Positions 1 through 8,467 are shown, counted from the first letter of the stretch. The stretch is 64,000 bases of DNA from Aureimonas pseudogalii (GCF_014196835.1 NZ_JACIEK010000001.1:756283-820282); one strand, 5' to 3'. Numbers and translations: made by a program. Notes: generated by a model not told the origin, from the letters alone.

Positions 1-474
1 GCCGGTGCGCGTGACCGTGTAGGTCAGCGTATTGCCCGGACCCGCGTTGCCTTCGGCCACAGCCGCGGGCGAGACCGCGATCGAGTACTCCGGTGCCGTG
101 TCGTCGTTGGTGATCGTACCCGTCGCCGTCGCGCTGGCGCCGATCGTGCCACCGCCCTGAACGTTCGAGATCGTCGCGATCACCGTCTCGTCCAGCTCGA
201 CCACCGTGTCCGGTGTCGTGGTGACGGTCAACGTTGCCGTGCTCGCGCCGGCTGCGAAGTTGACCGTGCTGCCGCTGGCAACCGACGGCGCGTAGTCCGT
301 ACCGCTCGTCGCCGTGCCGGTATAAACCACGTCGACCGAGCCGGCCTGCGAGACGTCGCCGGTGCGCGTGACCGTGTAGGTCAGCGTATTGCCCGGACCC
401 GCGTTGCCTTCGGCCACAGCCGCGGGCGAGACCGCGATCGAGTACTCCGGTGCCGTGTCGTCGTTGGTGATCGT
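1..474. repeat. 117-bp perfect direct repeat in the Calx-beta gene
   Basis: Bases 1-117 and 358-474 are identical; the next base differs (A118 versus G475). The offset is 357 bp, exactly 119 codons, so loss or gain of a unit keeps the frame. Confidence 0.9.
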
Positions 475-804
475 GCCCGTCGCCGAGGCCGTACCGATCG
501 TGCCGGAATCTGACGGAGCCGAGATCGTTGCGATCACCGTCTCGTCCGCCTCGGCCACCGTGTCCGGCGTCGTAGTCACGGTGAACGTCGCGGTGGTCGC
601 GCCGGCTGCGAAGTCGACCGTGCCGCCGTTAGCAACCGTCGAAACGTAATCGGTGCCGAAAATTGCAAGGCCGCTGAAATCAACCTGCACGGTCGCAGCG
701 CTTGTCGAGTCGTCACGCGTGATCGTGTAGACCAGATCGAAACCAGGTGCGATGTTACCCTCGGCAACGGCGGCTGGGTTCACGCTAATGCTATACTGCG
801 GCAC
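1..804 (-). CDS. Calx-beta repeat protein, N-terminal part (runs off the left edge)
   Basis: Open for 268 codons from a GTG at 802-804 to the left edge, so the 3' end lies outside the window. The GTG is chosen because an AGGAG stands 6-7 bases upstream and an in-frame TAG lies a few codons further up. The protein is made of Calx-beta-type modules of about 119 residues, each with an AVAEGN strand, a T-x-TPDTV-E-DETV segment and a GTITNDDTAPEYSI linker. Such domains bind Ca2+ and are common in surface or secreted adhesins. No signal peptide is visible; type I secretion or phage assembly would both fit. Two modules are nearly identical in DNA. It has the same orientation as the phage late genes but is separated from them by 362 bp, so phage or host ownership is open. 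Confidence 0.75.
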   Translation of the reverse strand, partial: MPQYSISVNPAAVAEGNIAPGFDLVYTITRDDSTSAATVQVDFSGLAIFGTDYVSTVANGGTVDFAAGATTATFTVTTTPDTVAEADETVIATISAPSDSGTIGTASATGTITNDDTAPEYSIAVSPAAVAEGNAGPGNTLTYTVTRTGDVSQAGSVDVVYTGTATSGTDYAPSVASGSTVNFAAGASTATLTVTTTPDTVVELDETVIATISNVQGGGTIGASATATGTITNDDTAPEYSIAVSPAAVAEGNAGPGNTLTYTVTRTG

Positions 805-1166
805 GGTGGCTCCTCTCGGGACAACTTCTGTCTAACAGAGGTTGTAGTTTCCCGGCGTTTTTCCGGCAACTGATAGAATCGTATCGTGCGTTTTGCATCG
901 ACACTACACCAGAGAAATGATTGCAAGTCCTTGCTTTTCAGAGGGTTGCCGACTTCACGTGTGTGCAGCGAGCCACACAACGTAAGACTCCTTTAGCATC
1001 TCATGATTGTGAATTGACAGGAGGAGGCGCATTTCAATCGGTCCGGCTAGAAACAATCCTAATTCCGGCAGCGGGCCAAGTCGCGATCACGGTAGCCTTG
1101 CCTTCGGCACTAACAGCAAGCCTGTAAGGCGTCGAGCGAAGTGGCCATCACGAGGCTCTCGTCAAG
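805..1166. other. Non-coding gap between the Calx-beta gene and the phage late operon
   Basis: This 362-bp stretch is visibly more AT-rich than its surroundings and has no supportable gene. It should hold the promoter of the Calx-beta gene, but no convincing -35/-10 pair was found. No long match to the tRNA-fMet gene at the other end of the prophage is visible, so it cannot be called the left attachment site. A 5-bp hairpin (ACGAG/CTCGT) just downstream of the gene ending at 1167 lacks a U-tract. Confidence 0.5.
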
Positions 1167-1433
1167 TCAGTCGCGATCGACTTCGAGCGCGAGAGTGAAG
1201 GGCTCGGCCGAAACGGGCGTCACCGCGCCGCGCGTCAGCAGGAGGACGTCGGCGCCGCGCACCGGCTCGACCGGCGCCACCGGCGGCGGCTGTGTCCCAT
1301 CGAGATAGATGCGCGCCAGACCGAGGTCGTAGCGAGCCTCCTCCAGCGTCAGCATGACCTTGCCGTCCGCGGGCACAGGCGCACCAGCCACAAACAGGAT
1401 GCCGGGCACGACGACGTAGCGCTGCTTGGCCAT
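1167..1433 (-). CDS. Phage late-operon protein of unknown function (88 aa)
   Basis: Last gene of the leftward late operon, directly after the gpD-like gene. The start at 1433 (MAKQRYVVV) is preferred over an upstream one at 1463 because AAGGA lies about 8 bases before it. The protein begins with a short hydrophobic strand and has a proline-rich middle (PPPVAPVEPVRGAD). No family is recognised. By position it could be a tail or terminal structural accessory protein, but nothing in the sequence shows this. Confidence 0.6.
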   Translation of the reverse strand: MAKQRYVVVPGILFVAGAPVPADGKVMLTLEEARYDLGLARIYLDGTQPPPVAPVEPVRGADVLLLTRGAVTPVSAEPFTLALEVDRD

Positions 1434-1468
1434 CAAGATCGTCCTTTGGGTCAGATGTTTCAAAAAGG

Positions 1469-2539
1469 TCAGGTTGCGCGCGGCGTCGGGATCGGGACGT
1501 TCGCGGGCGTGGACTGCGTCGGTGTCCGGCTGTCCTTCCCGGCTTCGCCCTGCGGCTGCTTGATCTCGATGCTCGTCGTCGCGCCGCCGCCGCGATCGGC
1601 TTTGTGGGTCACGCCGACGATCCGGTAGGAGCCGTCGATACCGGCGCGGGCGCCGGTCAGGTTCAGTGTGCCTTCGGCCTGGGCGGCGGGTTCGAGATCC
1701 ATCTCGATCGTCCCGGTGGCGCGCTCGCGCTCAGCATCGGACCGGCGCCCCTGCCCGATCGCGTCGGCCTCGTCGCCATCGGCGGCGGTGAAGCGGCGCA
1801 CGTTCACCGCCTCCGTATCGTCGGCACCGATCTCGACATCCTTCTCTTCGAAGGTCGCTTTCTTTCGATCGAAGTAGCGGACGCGAGCAGCCTTGAACGC
1901 GCGCCGCCCCTGCGCTGGATCGATGTGCGCGGTGATGACGTTGCCGGGGATCTTCGCTTCCACGGTCGGCATCGCCCCGCCGGCAGCCGAGGCGCCCTGT
2001 CCGCGCTTGGCGAACACGGCGCGTGATCCTCGCACCTTGAACGTCGCGCCGTGGTCGGCCGCCAGCCGGCGCGCCCAGCCGAGGAAGGACGCCCCCTGCG
2101 GCGACCAGTAGGGCCGCTTCAGCTGGCCGAGCTCGCGGTCGACAGTGATCCCCTCGAGACCCGCCACCTTCGCACCCTTCTGCAGCGCCTCGTCAAGCGT
2201 GGCGTCGTCGAGATGCCAGGTCTGGCCTTCCTTCGCGCGACCGCGGGTGTCGAGACCCTTGGCGCTGACGGACAGGATCCGGCCGCCACCGCGTGTCAGG
2301 GCCCACGGTGTGCCGTCAACGACGCCTTCGAAGATGCGCACGCCGTCGAGCTCGATGGCGACATTCGCCCCGCCCTTCGGCAGGAGAAGCTGACCCACGG
2401 CGTCGTCGAAGGTCAGCGACGCCGCATCGGATGCCATTCCATCCTTATCGGAGACGCTGATCGCGATGAGATAGGGGCGCATGCCCGCGCTCATGTCCCG
2501 GCCGTCGACCGTGACACGCCAGGAGACCTTCCAGGGCAT
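1469..2539 (-). CDS. Phage late control / baseplate hub protein D
   Basis: 356 aa, matching the P2 gpD family (phage late control gene D, structurally related to the T4 gp27 hub). Recognisable parts are the N-terminal beta domain, the central segment with YWSPQGASFLGWARRLA and the late part IDGSYRIVGVTHKADR that ends the second barrel. In P2-like virions gpD sits at the centre of the baseplate and connects tube and spike. It follows X (2545) with a 5-base gap, the P2 order U-X-D. The C-terminal 25 residues are Ser/Thr/Pro-rich and probably unstructured. Confidence 0.9.
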   Translation of the reverse strand: MPWKVSWRVTVDGRDMSAGMRPYLIAISVSDKDGMASDAASLTFDDAVGQLLLPKGGANVAIELDGVRIFEGVVDGTPWALTRGGGRILSVSAKGLDTRGRAKEGQTWHLDDATLDEALQKGAKVAGLEGITVDRELGQLKRPYWSPQGASFLGWARRLAADHGATFKVRGSRAVFAKRGQGASAAGGAMPTVEAKIPGNVITAHIDPAQGRRAFKAARVRYFDRKKATFEEKDVEIGADDTEAVNVRRFTAADGDEADAIGQGRRSDAERERATGTIEMDLEPAAQAEGTLNLTGARAGIDGSYRIVGVTHKADRGGGATTSIEIKQPQGEAGKDSRTPTQSTPANVPIPTPRAT

Positions 2540-2544
2540 GGGCG

Positions 2545-2766
2545 CTATCCGAAGAGAGAGACGACGCGGCGCGATGGCGCCGCTGCCGGCGGATCGGGCA
2601 ACACGATCGTGCGGCCGACGGGAAGCACGGGGCCGGCATCGGCCAGCCCCGGGTTGAGATCGAGCGTCGCCACCAACAGCTCGCGCGCCGTCGCCGGCCC
2701 GAACTCGGCCGCGAGCACCGCGTCGAGCAGGATCGGCTCGCCGCGCACGGTCAGGGTCTTCGGCAT
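2545..2766 (-). CDS. Phage tail protein X (LysM-like)
   Basis: 73 aa beginning MPKTLTVRGEPILLDAV. The ATG at 2764-2766 is one base after the stop of the gpU-like gene, so translational coupling is likely. The sequence has the short LysM-like fold pattern of the P2 gpX family: GEPILLDAVLAAEFG, then LVATLDLNPGLAD and LPVGRTIVLPD. A longer reading from 2826 would overlap U and is not needed. It is thought to act in tail completion. Confidence 0.88.
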   Translation of the reverse strand: MPKTLTVRGEPILLDAVLAAEFGPATARELLVATLDLNPGLADAGPVLPVGRTIVLPDPPAAAPSRRVVSLFG

Positions 2767-2767
2767 G

Positions 2768-3205
2768 TCAGGCCCCCATCGCGCCGAACAGCGACAGAAG
2801 CGTGCCCAGCAGGTTCCGGCTGGCACCTTCCGGCCCGACGCGAACGAGATCGATCGTATGCTCGACGGTGAACCCGACGCCGTCCCGCTCCAGATCTTTG
2901 TGCGCCTCCTGGATGCGCGTGATGGCGAACCATCCCAGCATCCGGCCGTCGCCGCGCATCACCGGCAGCTGCTCGCCGGCGCGGCGGAAGCTGTGAAGCG
3001 CCTCCAGTTCGGTCAGTCCGCCGATCTTGCGCGGCAGCAGCTGCCCCGAGATCGTCAGTTCGTCGTCCCCTTCACCCATAAACTCGCGGTTCGGCAGGGC
3101 GCCGAGGACCGGCTTCACCGCGAAGTCGGCACTGGCGGTCCGGTCGATCGTGTCGGCACCGAAGGGAAACGTATCGAGCTGGACGGCTCCGATCTGGATC
3201 AGCAT
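2768..3205 (-). CDS. Phage tail protein U
   Basis: 145 aa, P2 gpU family. Diagnostic segments are the LIQIGAVQLDTFPF start, the NREFMGEGDDELTISGQLLPRKIGG core (residues 39-63) and GWFAITRIQEAHKDL. The protein takes part in tail termination or completion in P2-like phages. Its ATG overlaps the tape-measure stop as TGATG, and its stop is one base before X, so T-U-X-D are translated as a tight block. Confidence 0.93.
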   Translation of the reverse strand: MLIQIGAVQLDTFPFGADTIDRTASADFAVKPVLGALPNREFMGEGDDELTISGQLLPRKIGGLTELEALHSFRRAGEQLPVMRGDGRMLGWFAITRIQEAHKDLERDGVGFTVEHTIDLVRVGPEGASRNLLGTLLSLFGAMGA

Positions 3206-5256
3206 CAGTTTTCGATGTCCTCGTGCAGTCCGGAATAGTCGGCGCGGCCGACACGGCCGCCGCGCGCACCTTGCGCGTTCAGAGCGTCCAGCTCGGAGCG
3301 CGCCGTCCGCACCTTCGAGATGAAGGTGTCGAGTGATGCGCTGTTGATCTGCGGGGTGGCCGTCACGCTGAAGGCCTCGATGATGCGCGCAGCCAACTCC
3401 TTCGCCTTGAGCGCAGCAGCCTCCCCTTCGCGCGTCACCGGTCCGACTATGTCGGGGCGAGGCGTCGGAAGGGCGACCGCACCCGTCGATCGGCCCAACG
3501 GACCGTCGAAAACGGGAGCCGGAACAGCTGCTGGCATAGGCGGAGCGAACGGACGAACGGCTCGCTCGATACGTCCGCCGCGTTCCGCCGGCGGCGTCAC
3601 GGCGCCAAGCTCGCCGTTGGCGGCGGCATGGATGCGAGCCTGAACGGCGTCGATACGGTTCGAACTGCCCATCCGGCCGCGACGATCGATAACCTCCCGG
3701 TCCCGATTCTGCTGCCGTTCGCGCTCGATTTCGGCACGGCGCTCGTCCGTCATCGGCGTGATGCCGGCGGCACGAAGGCGCTCGTCGGTCATCGGCTTCT
3801 TCATGTAGCCAATGGGATCGCGGGCAAACTCTGTGACGTCGGCAAGTTCCCGGCTGACATAGCGCGTTGTGGCGGCGATGCCGTCGATGACCTTCGCCAA
3901 GTCGCGAAAGAACTCGCCGAGCGTCGAGCCGCTGGTGTCCATTCCGAGCGTCGTGCGCAGCTGCTCGCCAAGATCGCCGACCGCGAGTTTCGCGGCGTCG
4001 ACCTGCGACCAGTCGATCTGCATTTCCAACTGGGTCATGCCATCACGGATCTGCCCGATCAGATCTCGCGCACCCTGCAGTCCTGCCTTCAGCACCGGCA
4101 TGCCGGCGGTGCCGACATCGATCGCGGCCGTCGCCAGATCATTCTTCAGAAGCTGCCATTGTGACCAGAAGTCGTCGAGCTTCAGCTTGTAGGACTTGTC
4201 CAGCGAGCCGAACCAGTCGGTCCCAGCCGCATAGGCGAGGTTGCGCTTCAGTTCGTCGGCGCCCTCGACCATCTGCGTCATGACGTCGAGATGGTCCTGA
4301 CCGAACAGCTCAACGATGACGCCGGTGCGGGCTTCCTTGTTCATGGCGCGCAGAGAATCCAGAACGCCAACGAACGCCTCGTCGGCCTTCCCGCTCGCCA
4401 ACTGCTTCTTGAACTTCTTGTCGTCCTTGATCAGCCGGTAGTAGGCCTCGCGGGCGTCGCCGGAGAGCGCGTCCGGCGCCATCAGACGCGTGAAGATCGC
4501 ATTCGTCGCCGTCGCGCCCTTGGCGGCGGAGACCTTGAGGTTCGCGAGCGCCGCGCCGAACGCGGCGGTCTCCTGCGCCGACAGGCCGAAGGTCTTCGCC
4601 ATCGCGCCAGCCTGGTCGATGTAGTCGACGATGCCACTTTCGTCCGCGATGCCGGAATCGGCCAGACCGTTGATCAGGTCGAAGTAGCGCTCCATCTCGG
4701 CGCGCGGCACCTTCAGCACGTTGGTGAAACCCGCCGAAGCGTTGGCGACGTCGGTCGCACTCATCTCGAAGGCGTCCGCCGCCTTCGCCGAGAGCGAAGC
4801 GAACGCCCGCAACTCGTCCAGCGGAATGCCGGCGGCGGCGCCGCGCTCGTAGGCCGCAGCGATCTCCTCGATGGGAACGGCCAGTTCGCCCGACGTCGCG
4901 AGCGCCTTGATCTCCTCGCCGAGCTTCGCCGTCTGCACCGCGGTTGCACCCGCTTTCTTCTGGATGTTGGTCAGCGCCGTCTCGAAGTCGGCCGCGGTCG
5001 AAATGACCTGAGACGCGGAAACCGCGCCGGCGATCGGCGCCAGAACGCGCGATGCGCCGGCCAGCATCAGGCTCTGCGCCCGGCCCATCTCGCGCGCGCT
5101 GTCCGCCGTCATGCGCGACGATTGCGCCAACCCGTGCTGATCGCGCTTCAGCTTGTTCAGGGACCGCCCCACGCCGGCGGCCGGGCCGCTGACGCGGTCG
5201 GTCAGGCTGAGGACGAGTTCGGAAGAAAGTCGGGCCATGGCGAGCGTTGGATCCAT
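3205..5256 (-). CDS. Phage tail tape measure protein
   Basis: 683 aa, with the PhageMin_Tail (TP901/P2 gpT) core around residues 85-260, including FETALTNIQKKAG and ADVANASAGFTNVL. N-terminal residues resemble the usual LSSELVLSLTDRVSGPA opening. An alternative start at 5238 (MARLSSEL) removes six residues and may be the real one; neither has a strong ribosome site. A hydrophobic stretch at about 67-85 could help membrane passage. The C-terminal third is rich in Pro, Arg and Ala. Tape measures set tail length, so roughly 0.1 micrometre is expected from 683 residues (inference). Confidence 0.93.
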   Translation of the reverse strand: MDPTLAMARLSSELVLSLTDRVSGPAAGVGRSLNKLKRDQHGLAQSSRMTADSAREMGRAQSLMLAGASRVLAPIAGAVSASQVISTAADFETALTNIQKKAGATAVQTAKLGEEIKALATSGELAVPIEEIAAAYERGAAAGIPLDELRAFASLSAKAADAFEMSATDVANASAGFTNVLKVPRAEMERYFDLINGLADSGIADESGIVDYIDQAGAMAKTFGLSAQETAAFGAALANLKVSAAKGATATNAIFTRLMAPDALSGDAREAYYRLIKDDKKFKKQLASGKADEAFVGVLDSLRAMNKEARTGVIVELFGQDHLDVMTQMVEGADELKRNLAYAAGTDWFGSLDKSYKLKLDDFWSQWQLLKNDLATAAIDVGTAGMPVLKAGLQGARDLIGQIRDGMTQLEMQIDWSQVDAAKLAVGDLGEQLRTTLGMDTSGSTLGEFFRDLAKVIDGIAATTRYVSRELADVTEFARDPIGYMKKPMTDERLRAAGITPMTDERRAEIERERQQNRDREVIDRRGRMGSSNRIDAVQARIHAAANGELGAVTPPAERGGRIERAVRPFAPPMPAAVPAPVFDGPLGRSTGAVALPTPRPDIVGPVTREGEAAALKAKELAARIIEAFSVTATPQINSASLDTFISKVRTARSELDALNAQGARGGRVGRADYSGLHEDIEN

Positions 5257-5289
5257 TCATGGTCAGCGCGGAGGCGAAGGGCCGGTGCG

Positions 5290-5754
5290 CTATCCGCGCT
5301 GCAAGTCCGGGGCGAGATGGCGGGCGAACAGCGTGACGGTCTCGACATCCGGCCAGCGCATGGCGCGAAGGACCATGACGGGCAGCCCGCACATGCGGGC
5401 GAACATCTCCAGCTCGGAGATGCGCCCGGCCGTGAGCGCCTCGACATCGGCGAAGGTCGGCGGGACCATCGAGACAGAGCGGACCTTGATCCCCTCGATG
5501 TCGAACGGGAACCTGAGCCGCACGGTCGTCCGAACTGCCCGACCGCGATACGTCACGACGGGCTCGGGCGGGATGGGCTCCACCGGTGCCAGCGGATCAG
5601 CCGATTCGGTCTCCAACCCGCCGCTCGGCTCGATGACGACAGATCCGTCGTTCGCGAACGTCGCCAAAACCGAAGCGTCCCGATCGGCAGACGCCCGCAG
5701 GCGGGCGCGCTGCTCTTCGCTGTCCTCGGGGTCCGAAAGCGCGGCGAGGTCCAT
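5290..5754 (-). CDS. Phage tail assembly protein (gpE / Mu gp41-like)
   Basis: 154 aa, placed exactly where tail assembly chaperones lie, between tube and tape measure. The start at 5754 overlaps the tube stop as TGATG. The conserved half is C-terminal: VRLRFPFDIEGIKVRSVSMVPPTFADVEAL, then ISELEMFARMCGLP, like the Mu gp41 / phage_TAC_7 group. The N-terminal 60 residues are acidic and Pro-rich. No slippery heptamer was seen near the end, so the programmed frameshift of P2 E/E' is not supported here. Confidence 0.82.
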   Translation of the reverse strand: MDLAALSDPEDSEEQRARLRASADRDASVLATFANDGSVVIEPSGGLETESADPLAPVEPIPPEPVVTYRGRAVRTTVRLRFPFDIEGIKVRSVSMVPPTFADVEALTAGRISELEMFARMCGLPVMVLRAMRWPDVETVTLFARHLAPDLQRG

Positions 5755-6272
5755 CAGGCGCCCAGCGCCTCGCGAACGTCGGCGAAGAGGTCGACGCCCA
5801 TCAACCGCGCGACCCGCTCCTTCGCGTCGAAGTAGATCCACTCCTCGTCGCCGAGGCGGAACTCGAAGTGGGTCACCTCGGCGAACATGTGATTGCAGCC
5901 GGCGAACTCGGCCGGGTCGCTCTCGTCGGGCTCCCACTGCTTGATGGCGCCCTCGATGATGCCCCGCGCCGGCACCGCGACGCCGGTATCCTTGTTCCGG
6001 TACGCCGAGGCGAACGTCCAGGCGTCGCGCACGCCCATGCCGCGGAACACGTCGCGATCGAGCCCCTTCGACGTGAAGGCCGGCTCCAGCGCCTCGATGC
6101 GGCGCTGGAGATAATTTACGGCCATGATGCCGCCGCCGGGATTGTGCTCGGCCTCGACGAACGTGATCGTCGGAATCGTCAGCGTCGAGATCGTGTTGGC
6201 GCGCGAGGTGCCGACCTGCGTCGCGCGGCGGACGTCGACCGCCTCGAGGAGGAGAAGGGGCTGCTGGGCCAT
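5754..6272 (-). CDS. Phage major tail tube protein (FII)
   Basis: 172 aa, P2 FII family. It forms the inner tube of the contractile tail. Recognisable parts are the N-terminal VGTSRANTISTLTIPTITF strands, the GGGIMAVNYLQRRIEALEPAF segment expected in the family, and the RGIIEGAIKQWEPDE loop. It follows the sheath gene by about 68 bp and overlaps the assembly protein gene by one base. Confidence 0.93.
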   Translation of the reverse strand: MAQQPLLLLEAVDVRRATQVGTSRANTISTLTIPTITFVEAEHNPGGGIMAVNYLQRRIEALEPAFTSKGLDRDVFRGMGVRDAWTFASAYRNKDTGVAVPARGIIEGAIKQWEPDESDPAEFAGCNHMFAEVTHFEFRLGDEEWIYFDAKERVARLMGVDLFADVREALGA

Positions 6273-6340
6273 GGAATGCTCCGAAGGGACGCGGCGAACG
6301 GGGCGCTGCGATCAGGACGAGGAAGGGTGACGCGCCGCCG

Positions 6341-7567
6341 TCAGGCGACGGTGCCGAGGCGCGCGACGATTTCGGAGATCAGGCCTTCGACCGCGGGGCG
6401 GTAGCGGTGGATCGCGACGTCGGCGCGCTTGAACGAAGGCGCCGGCTCGATGCCGAGATCGAGCTTCAGGCGCCCAAGACGAATGTTCTCGGGCGAGTTC
6501 TGGTCGGGGATGAAGACCTTGCGATTGTAGCCGAGGATGTCGTCGGCCGCCTTGTGGTCCCGAAGCTTGAACAGCAGCGAGTTGACGTAGGCCTCGACCA
6601 TGTCGACCGTGATCTTGCGGCCGAGAAACTCGCGGGTGATCTGGATCACCTCGACCGTAATCAGGTCGGCACCGCGCACCTGATGGATCTGCTTCCAGAG
6701 TTCGCCCGTGTCGGTGTTGTCGGTGCCGATGAAGGTGAAGCCGCCGCTCGCCGCGGCACCGTCGACGTTGACCTGCCCCGGCACGACGATCGACACCTCG
6801 GCGTCCAGCATCTGCTGGCCTTCGGTCGAGCCGTCGAGGAGCGAGAACGGGATCCGACGGCTGAGACCGGCGAGCCCGTAGATCGCCCGGTTCGCGATCG
6901 GATCGAAGGGGCGACCGCCGTTCTCGTTGTCGACGCGGGCGAAGAGGCCGAGAATGCGCGGGCCCATCGGGCGCGTCACGAGCGTCTCGCCCTCGTAGAC
7001 GCGCGCCGCCACGCCCACCGGCATGAGGCGCTGCGAGCTCATGGTCTCTCGCGCGTCGATCGCATTGGCGGACGACGTGTCGTCCACATCGACCACCGCG
7101 ATCGCCAGCAGCTTTTCGAGTGCCTCCGGCAGAGCGGCCACCACGGGGTTCACCGTGTCGGCATCCGCGCGCCAGGCGGTTCGCCCGCACCAGACGAGGC
7201 GGGGCGTTGCGTCGACAAGCGCGGGCACCGATCCCGCCCGCTGCAGCGCGGCCACGATGTTCGCGCAGGTCGCCGCGACGTTCGCTCCTTCCGCGATGCG
7301 GGACACGATGACGTCGGCGCCGACGTTCAGACCGGTCAGCTGCGAATTGATCCCGGCGACGGCATCGCGCAGCGGCCCGGTACCGAGCTTGGCTACTTTC
7401 GTCTCGTCCGAGGACGAAAACCGAACCTCTTGGCCGATCGGAAACACGGTGGCGTCCGCGTCAGCCGAGGCCTCGATCAGCCACATCTTCGAGAAGTCCG
7501 CCCCCGTCACCGGCACCGGCTCGGAGTTCGGGCGCGAGAAGGTCATACCGAAATTCGGTGCGGTCAT
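6341..7567 (-). CDS. Phage tail sheath protein (FI)
   Basis: 408 aa, P2 FI-type sheath that contracts to drive the tube into the cell. Visible features are the ALQRAGSVPALVDATPRLVW region, the NENGGRPFDPIANRAIYG insertion loop and the C-terminal VAYVNSLLF/ILGYNRKVFIPDQNSPENI/GRLKLDLGIEPAPSF segment typical of the sheath core. An AAGGGA lies about 7 bases before the ATG at 7567. An intrinsic terminator stands only 20 bases upstream, so expression needs read-through or antitermination. Confidence 0.94.
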   Translation of the reverse strand: MTAPNFGMTFSRPNSEPVPVTGADFSKMWLIEASADADATVFPIGQEVRFSSSDETKVAKLGTGPLRDAVAGINSQLTGLNVGADVIVSRIAEGANVAATCANIVAALQRAGSVPALVDATPRLVWCGRTAWRADADTVNPVVAALPEALEKLLAIAVVDVDDTSSANAIDARETMSSQRLMPVGVAARVYEGETLVTRPMGPRILGLFARVDNENGGRPFDPIANRAIYGLAGLSRRIPFSLLDGSTEGQQMLDAEVSIVVPGQVNVDGAAASGGFTFIGTDNTDTGELWKQIHQVRGADLITVEVIQITREFLGRKITVDMVEAYVNSLLFKLRDHKAADDILGYNRKVFIPDQNSPENIRLGRLKLDLGIEPAPSFKRADVAIHRYRPAVEGLISEIVARLGTVA

Positions 7568-7585
7568 GGGTCATCCCTTCGGGGC

Positions 7586-7614
7586 AAAGAAAAAGGCCCG
7601 GTGGGTGCCGGGCC
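7586..7614 (-). terminator. Intrinsic terminator between the moron and the sheath gene
   Basis: On the minus strand a 7-bp GGCCCGG/CCGGGCC stem (7595-7601 with 7608-7614) and 6-base loop is followed by UUUUUCUUU. It ends the moron transcript and sits inside the late operon, 20 bases before the sheath start codon. Confidence 0.88.
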
Positions 7615-7643
7615 TCGTTGTCATGTTTCTGGGTAGAGAAGCG

Positions 7644-8129
7644 TCAGTCTGTGCAGGCTTCCAAGAACTGTGAAGCGGCCTTGCTCGACCCTTTGACGCC
7701 CGGGTTGAGCGAAGCTTTGATGTCGACGATGGGTATCTGCAAACCGAACAGCGCCGCCTTGTTCGCTTGACCGATGGCCTTCACGAGAGAGCGGATCTGC
7801 TCCTGGTCTTCGTTCTTGAAGCCCACGTATTCGTCATTGTGCGCGTATGAGGCAGCGGTGAACCGAAGCGCCTCCCCACCGTCGATCTTGACGACCAGAA
7901 TGCCGGGAACCCCAGGGCTCTTGTCCTCGGATTTGCTGAGAACGGCAAATTCGAGTTCGTGGTCGCCGTCGCATTCGATGTAGACGCTGTCACCGCTCGG
8001 AGTAAAACCGAGCATCGTCGCGCTTTTCTTGTCGCTGAACACGTCGTCCTCGACCTTCGTGATCCAGCCTTGGGCAGCCTGTGCCGTCGATAGACCAGTT
8101 AGCAGTATCAGTGTCGTCAGCCGCAGCAT
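7644..8129 (-). CDS. Secreted moron-like protein of unknown function
   Basis: 161 aa from the ATG at 8129, preceded by GGGGG at a good distance; a GTG at 8141 adds four residues but has no ribosome site. Residues 1-18 form a clear signal peptide (MLRLTTLILLTGLSTAQA, AQA before the cut), so the product is periplasmic or outer-membrane. The mature part shows alternating beta-like strands (SVYIECDGDHELEFAVLS, GILVVKIDGGEALRF) and two cysteines. It interrupts the fibre-to-sheath order, has its own upstream gap and its own terminator: the signature of a moron expressed from the lysogen. Superinfection exclusion is possible but unproven. Confidence 0.75.
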   Translation of the reverse strand: MLRLTTLILLTGLSTAQAAQGWITKVEDDVFSDKKSATMLGFTPSGDSVYIECDGDHELEFAVLSKSEDKSPGVPGILVVKIDGGEALRFTAASYAHNDEYVGFKNEDQEQIRSLVKAIGQANKAALFGLQIPIVDIKASLNPGVKGSSKAASQFLEACTD

Positions 8130-8141
8130 CTTTGCCCCCAC

Positions 8142-8223
8142 CGTGATCGCCGAAGCTTACGGGCTCAGCGGGAAGAAACAACCGGTAGATGTGTGGCCTC
8201 TCCCGATTCCCACATGCGTCGTG
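8142..8223 (-). promoter_or_regulatory. Possible moron promoter
   Basis: On the minus strand TTGTTT and TAAGCT are 16 bases apart shortly before the moron start. The match is modest; support comes from the isolated position and downstream terminator. Confidence 0.3.
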
Positions 8224-8463
8224 TCAGCGGCGCCGACGGTGAAGCCAAGCGCGCAGGTAGAAGGGCCCGCCGAGGACGAGCACGGCGGCGAGCACGGCCA
8301 GCGCGGTAACGCCGTCGCCGGTGGTGGTGGCGAAGCACGCCGCGAGGTCGAGGTCGGCGGCGATCTTTGGCGCGCCGGTCTCGTAGGCGAGATCGTGGGC
8401 CCGGCAGCACGGCGCGATGTCCACGCCGCCCCAGGTCTCGGGGAAGCCCGTGCACCAGTCCAT
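8224..8463 (-). CDS. Small phospholipase A2-like membrane protein
   Basis: 79 aa from the ATG at 8463, four bases after the stop of the collagen-like gene. Residues 3-31 contain a Cys, a WGG loop and then CCRAHDLAY, which resembles the secreted phospholipase A2 signature (Gly-rich Ca loop, then CC-x-x-HD-x-x-Y with the catalytic His-Asp pair). The C-terminal half is one hydrophobic membrane helix (about 50-70) ending in RAWLHRRRR, giving a cytoplasmic positive tail. It could attack host membrane lipid during entry or lysis. The domain is much shorter than known PLA2 enzymes, so the function is inference. Confidence 0.6.
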   Translation of the reverse strand: MDWCTGFPETWGGVDIAPCCRAHDLAYETGAPKIAADLDLAACFATTTGDGVTALAVLAAVLVLGGPFYLRAWLHRRRR

Positions 8464-8467
8464 GGCG

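Noticed and set aside
805-1166. Left attachment site of the prophage
   Set aside because: No tRNA-fMet-like sequence was seen, and a serine recombinase core of a few bases cannot be identified by eye.
5202-5447. Frameshifted extension of the tail assembly protein (P2 E' type)
   Set aside because: An overlapping frame exists but no slippery heptamer was found and its sequence does not look like the known extension.
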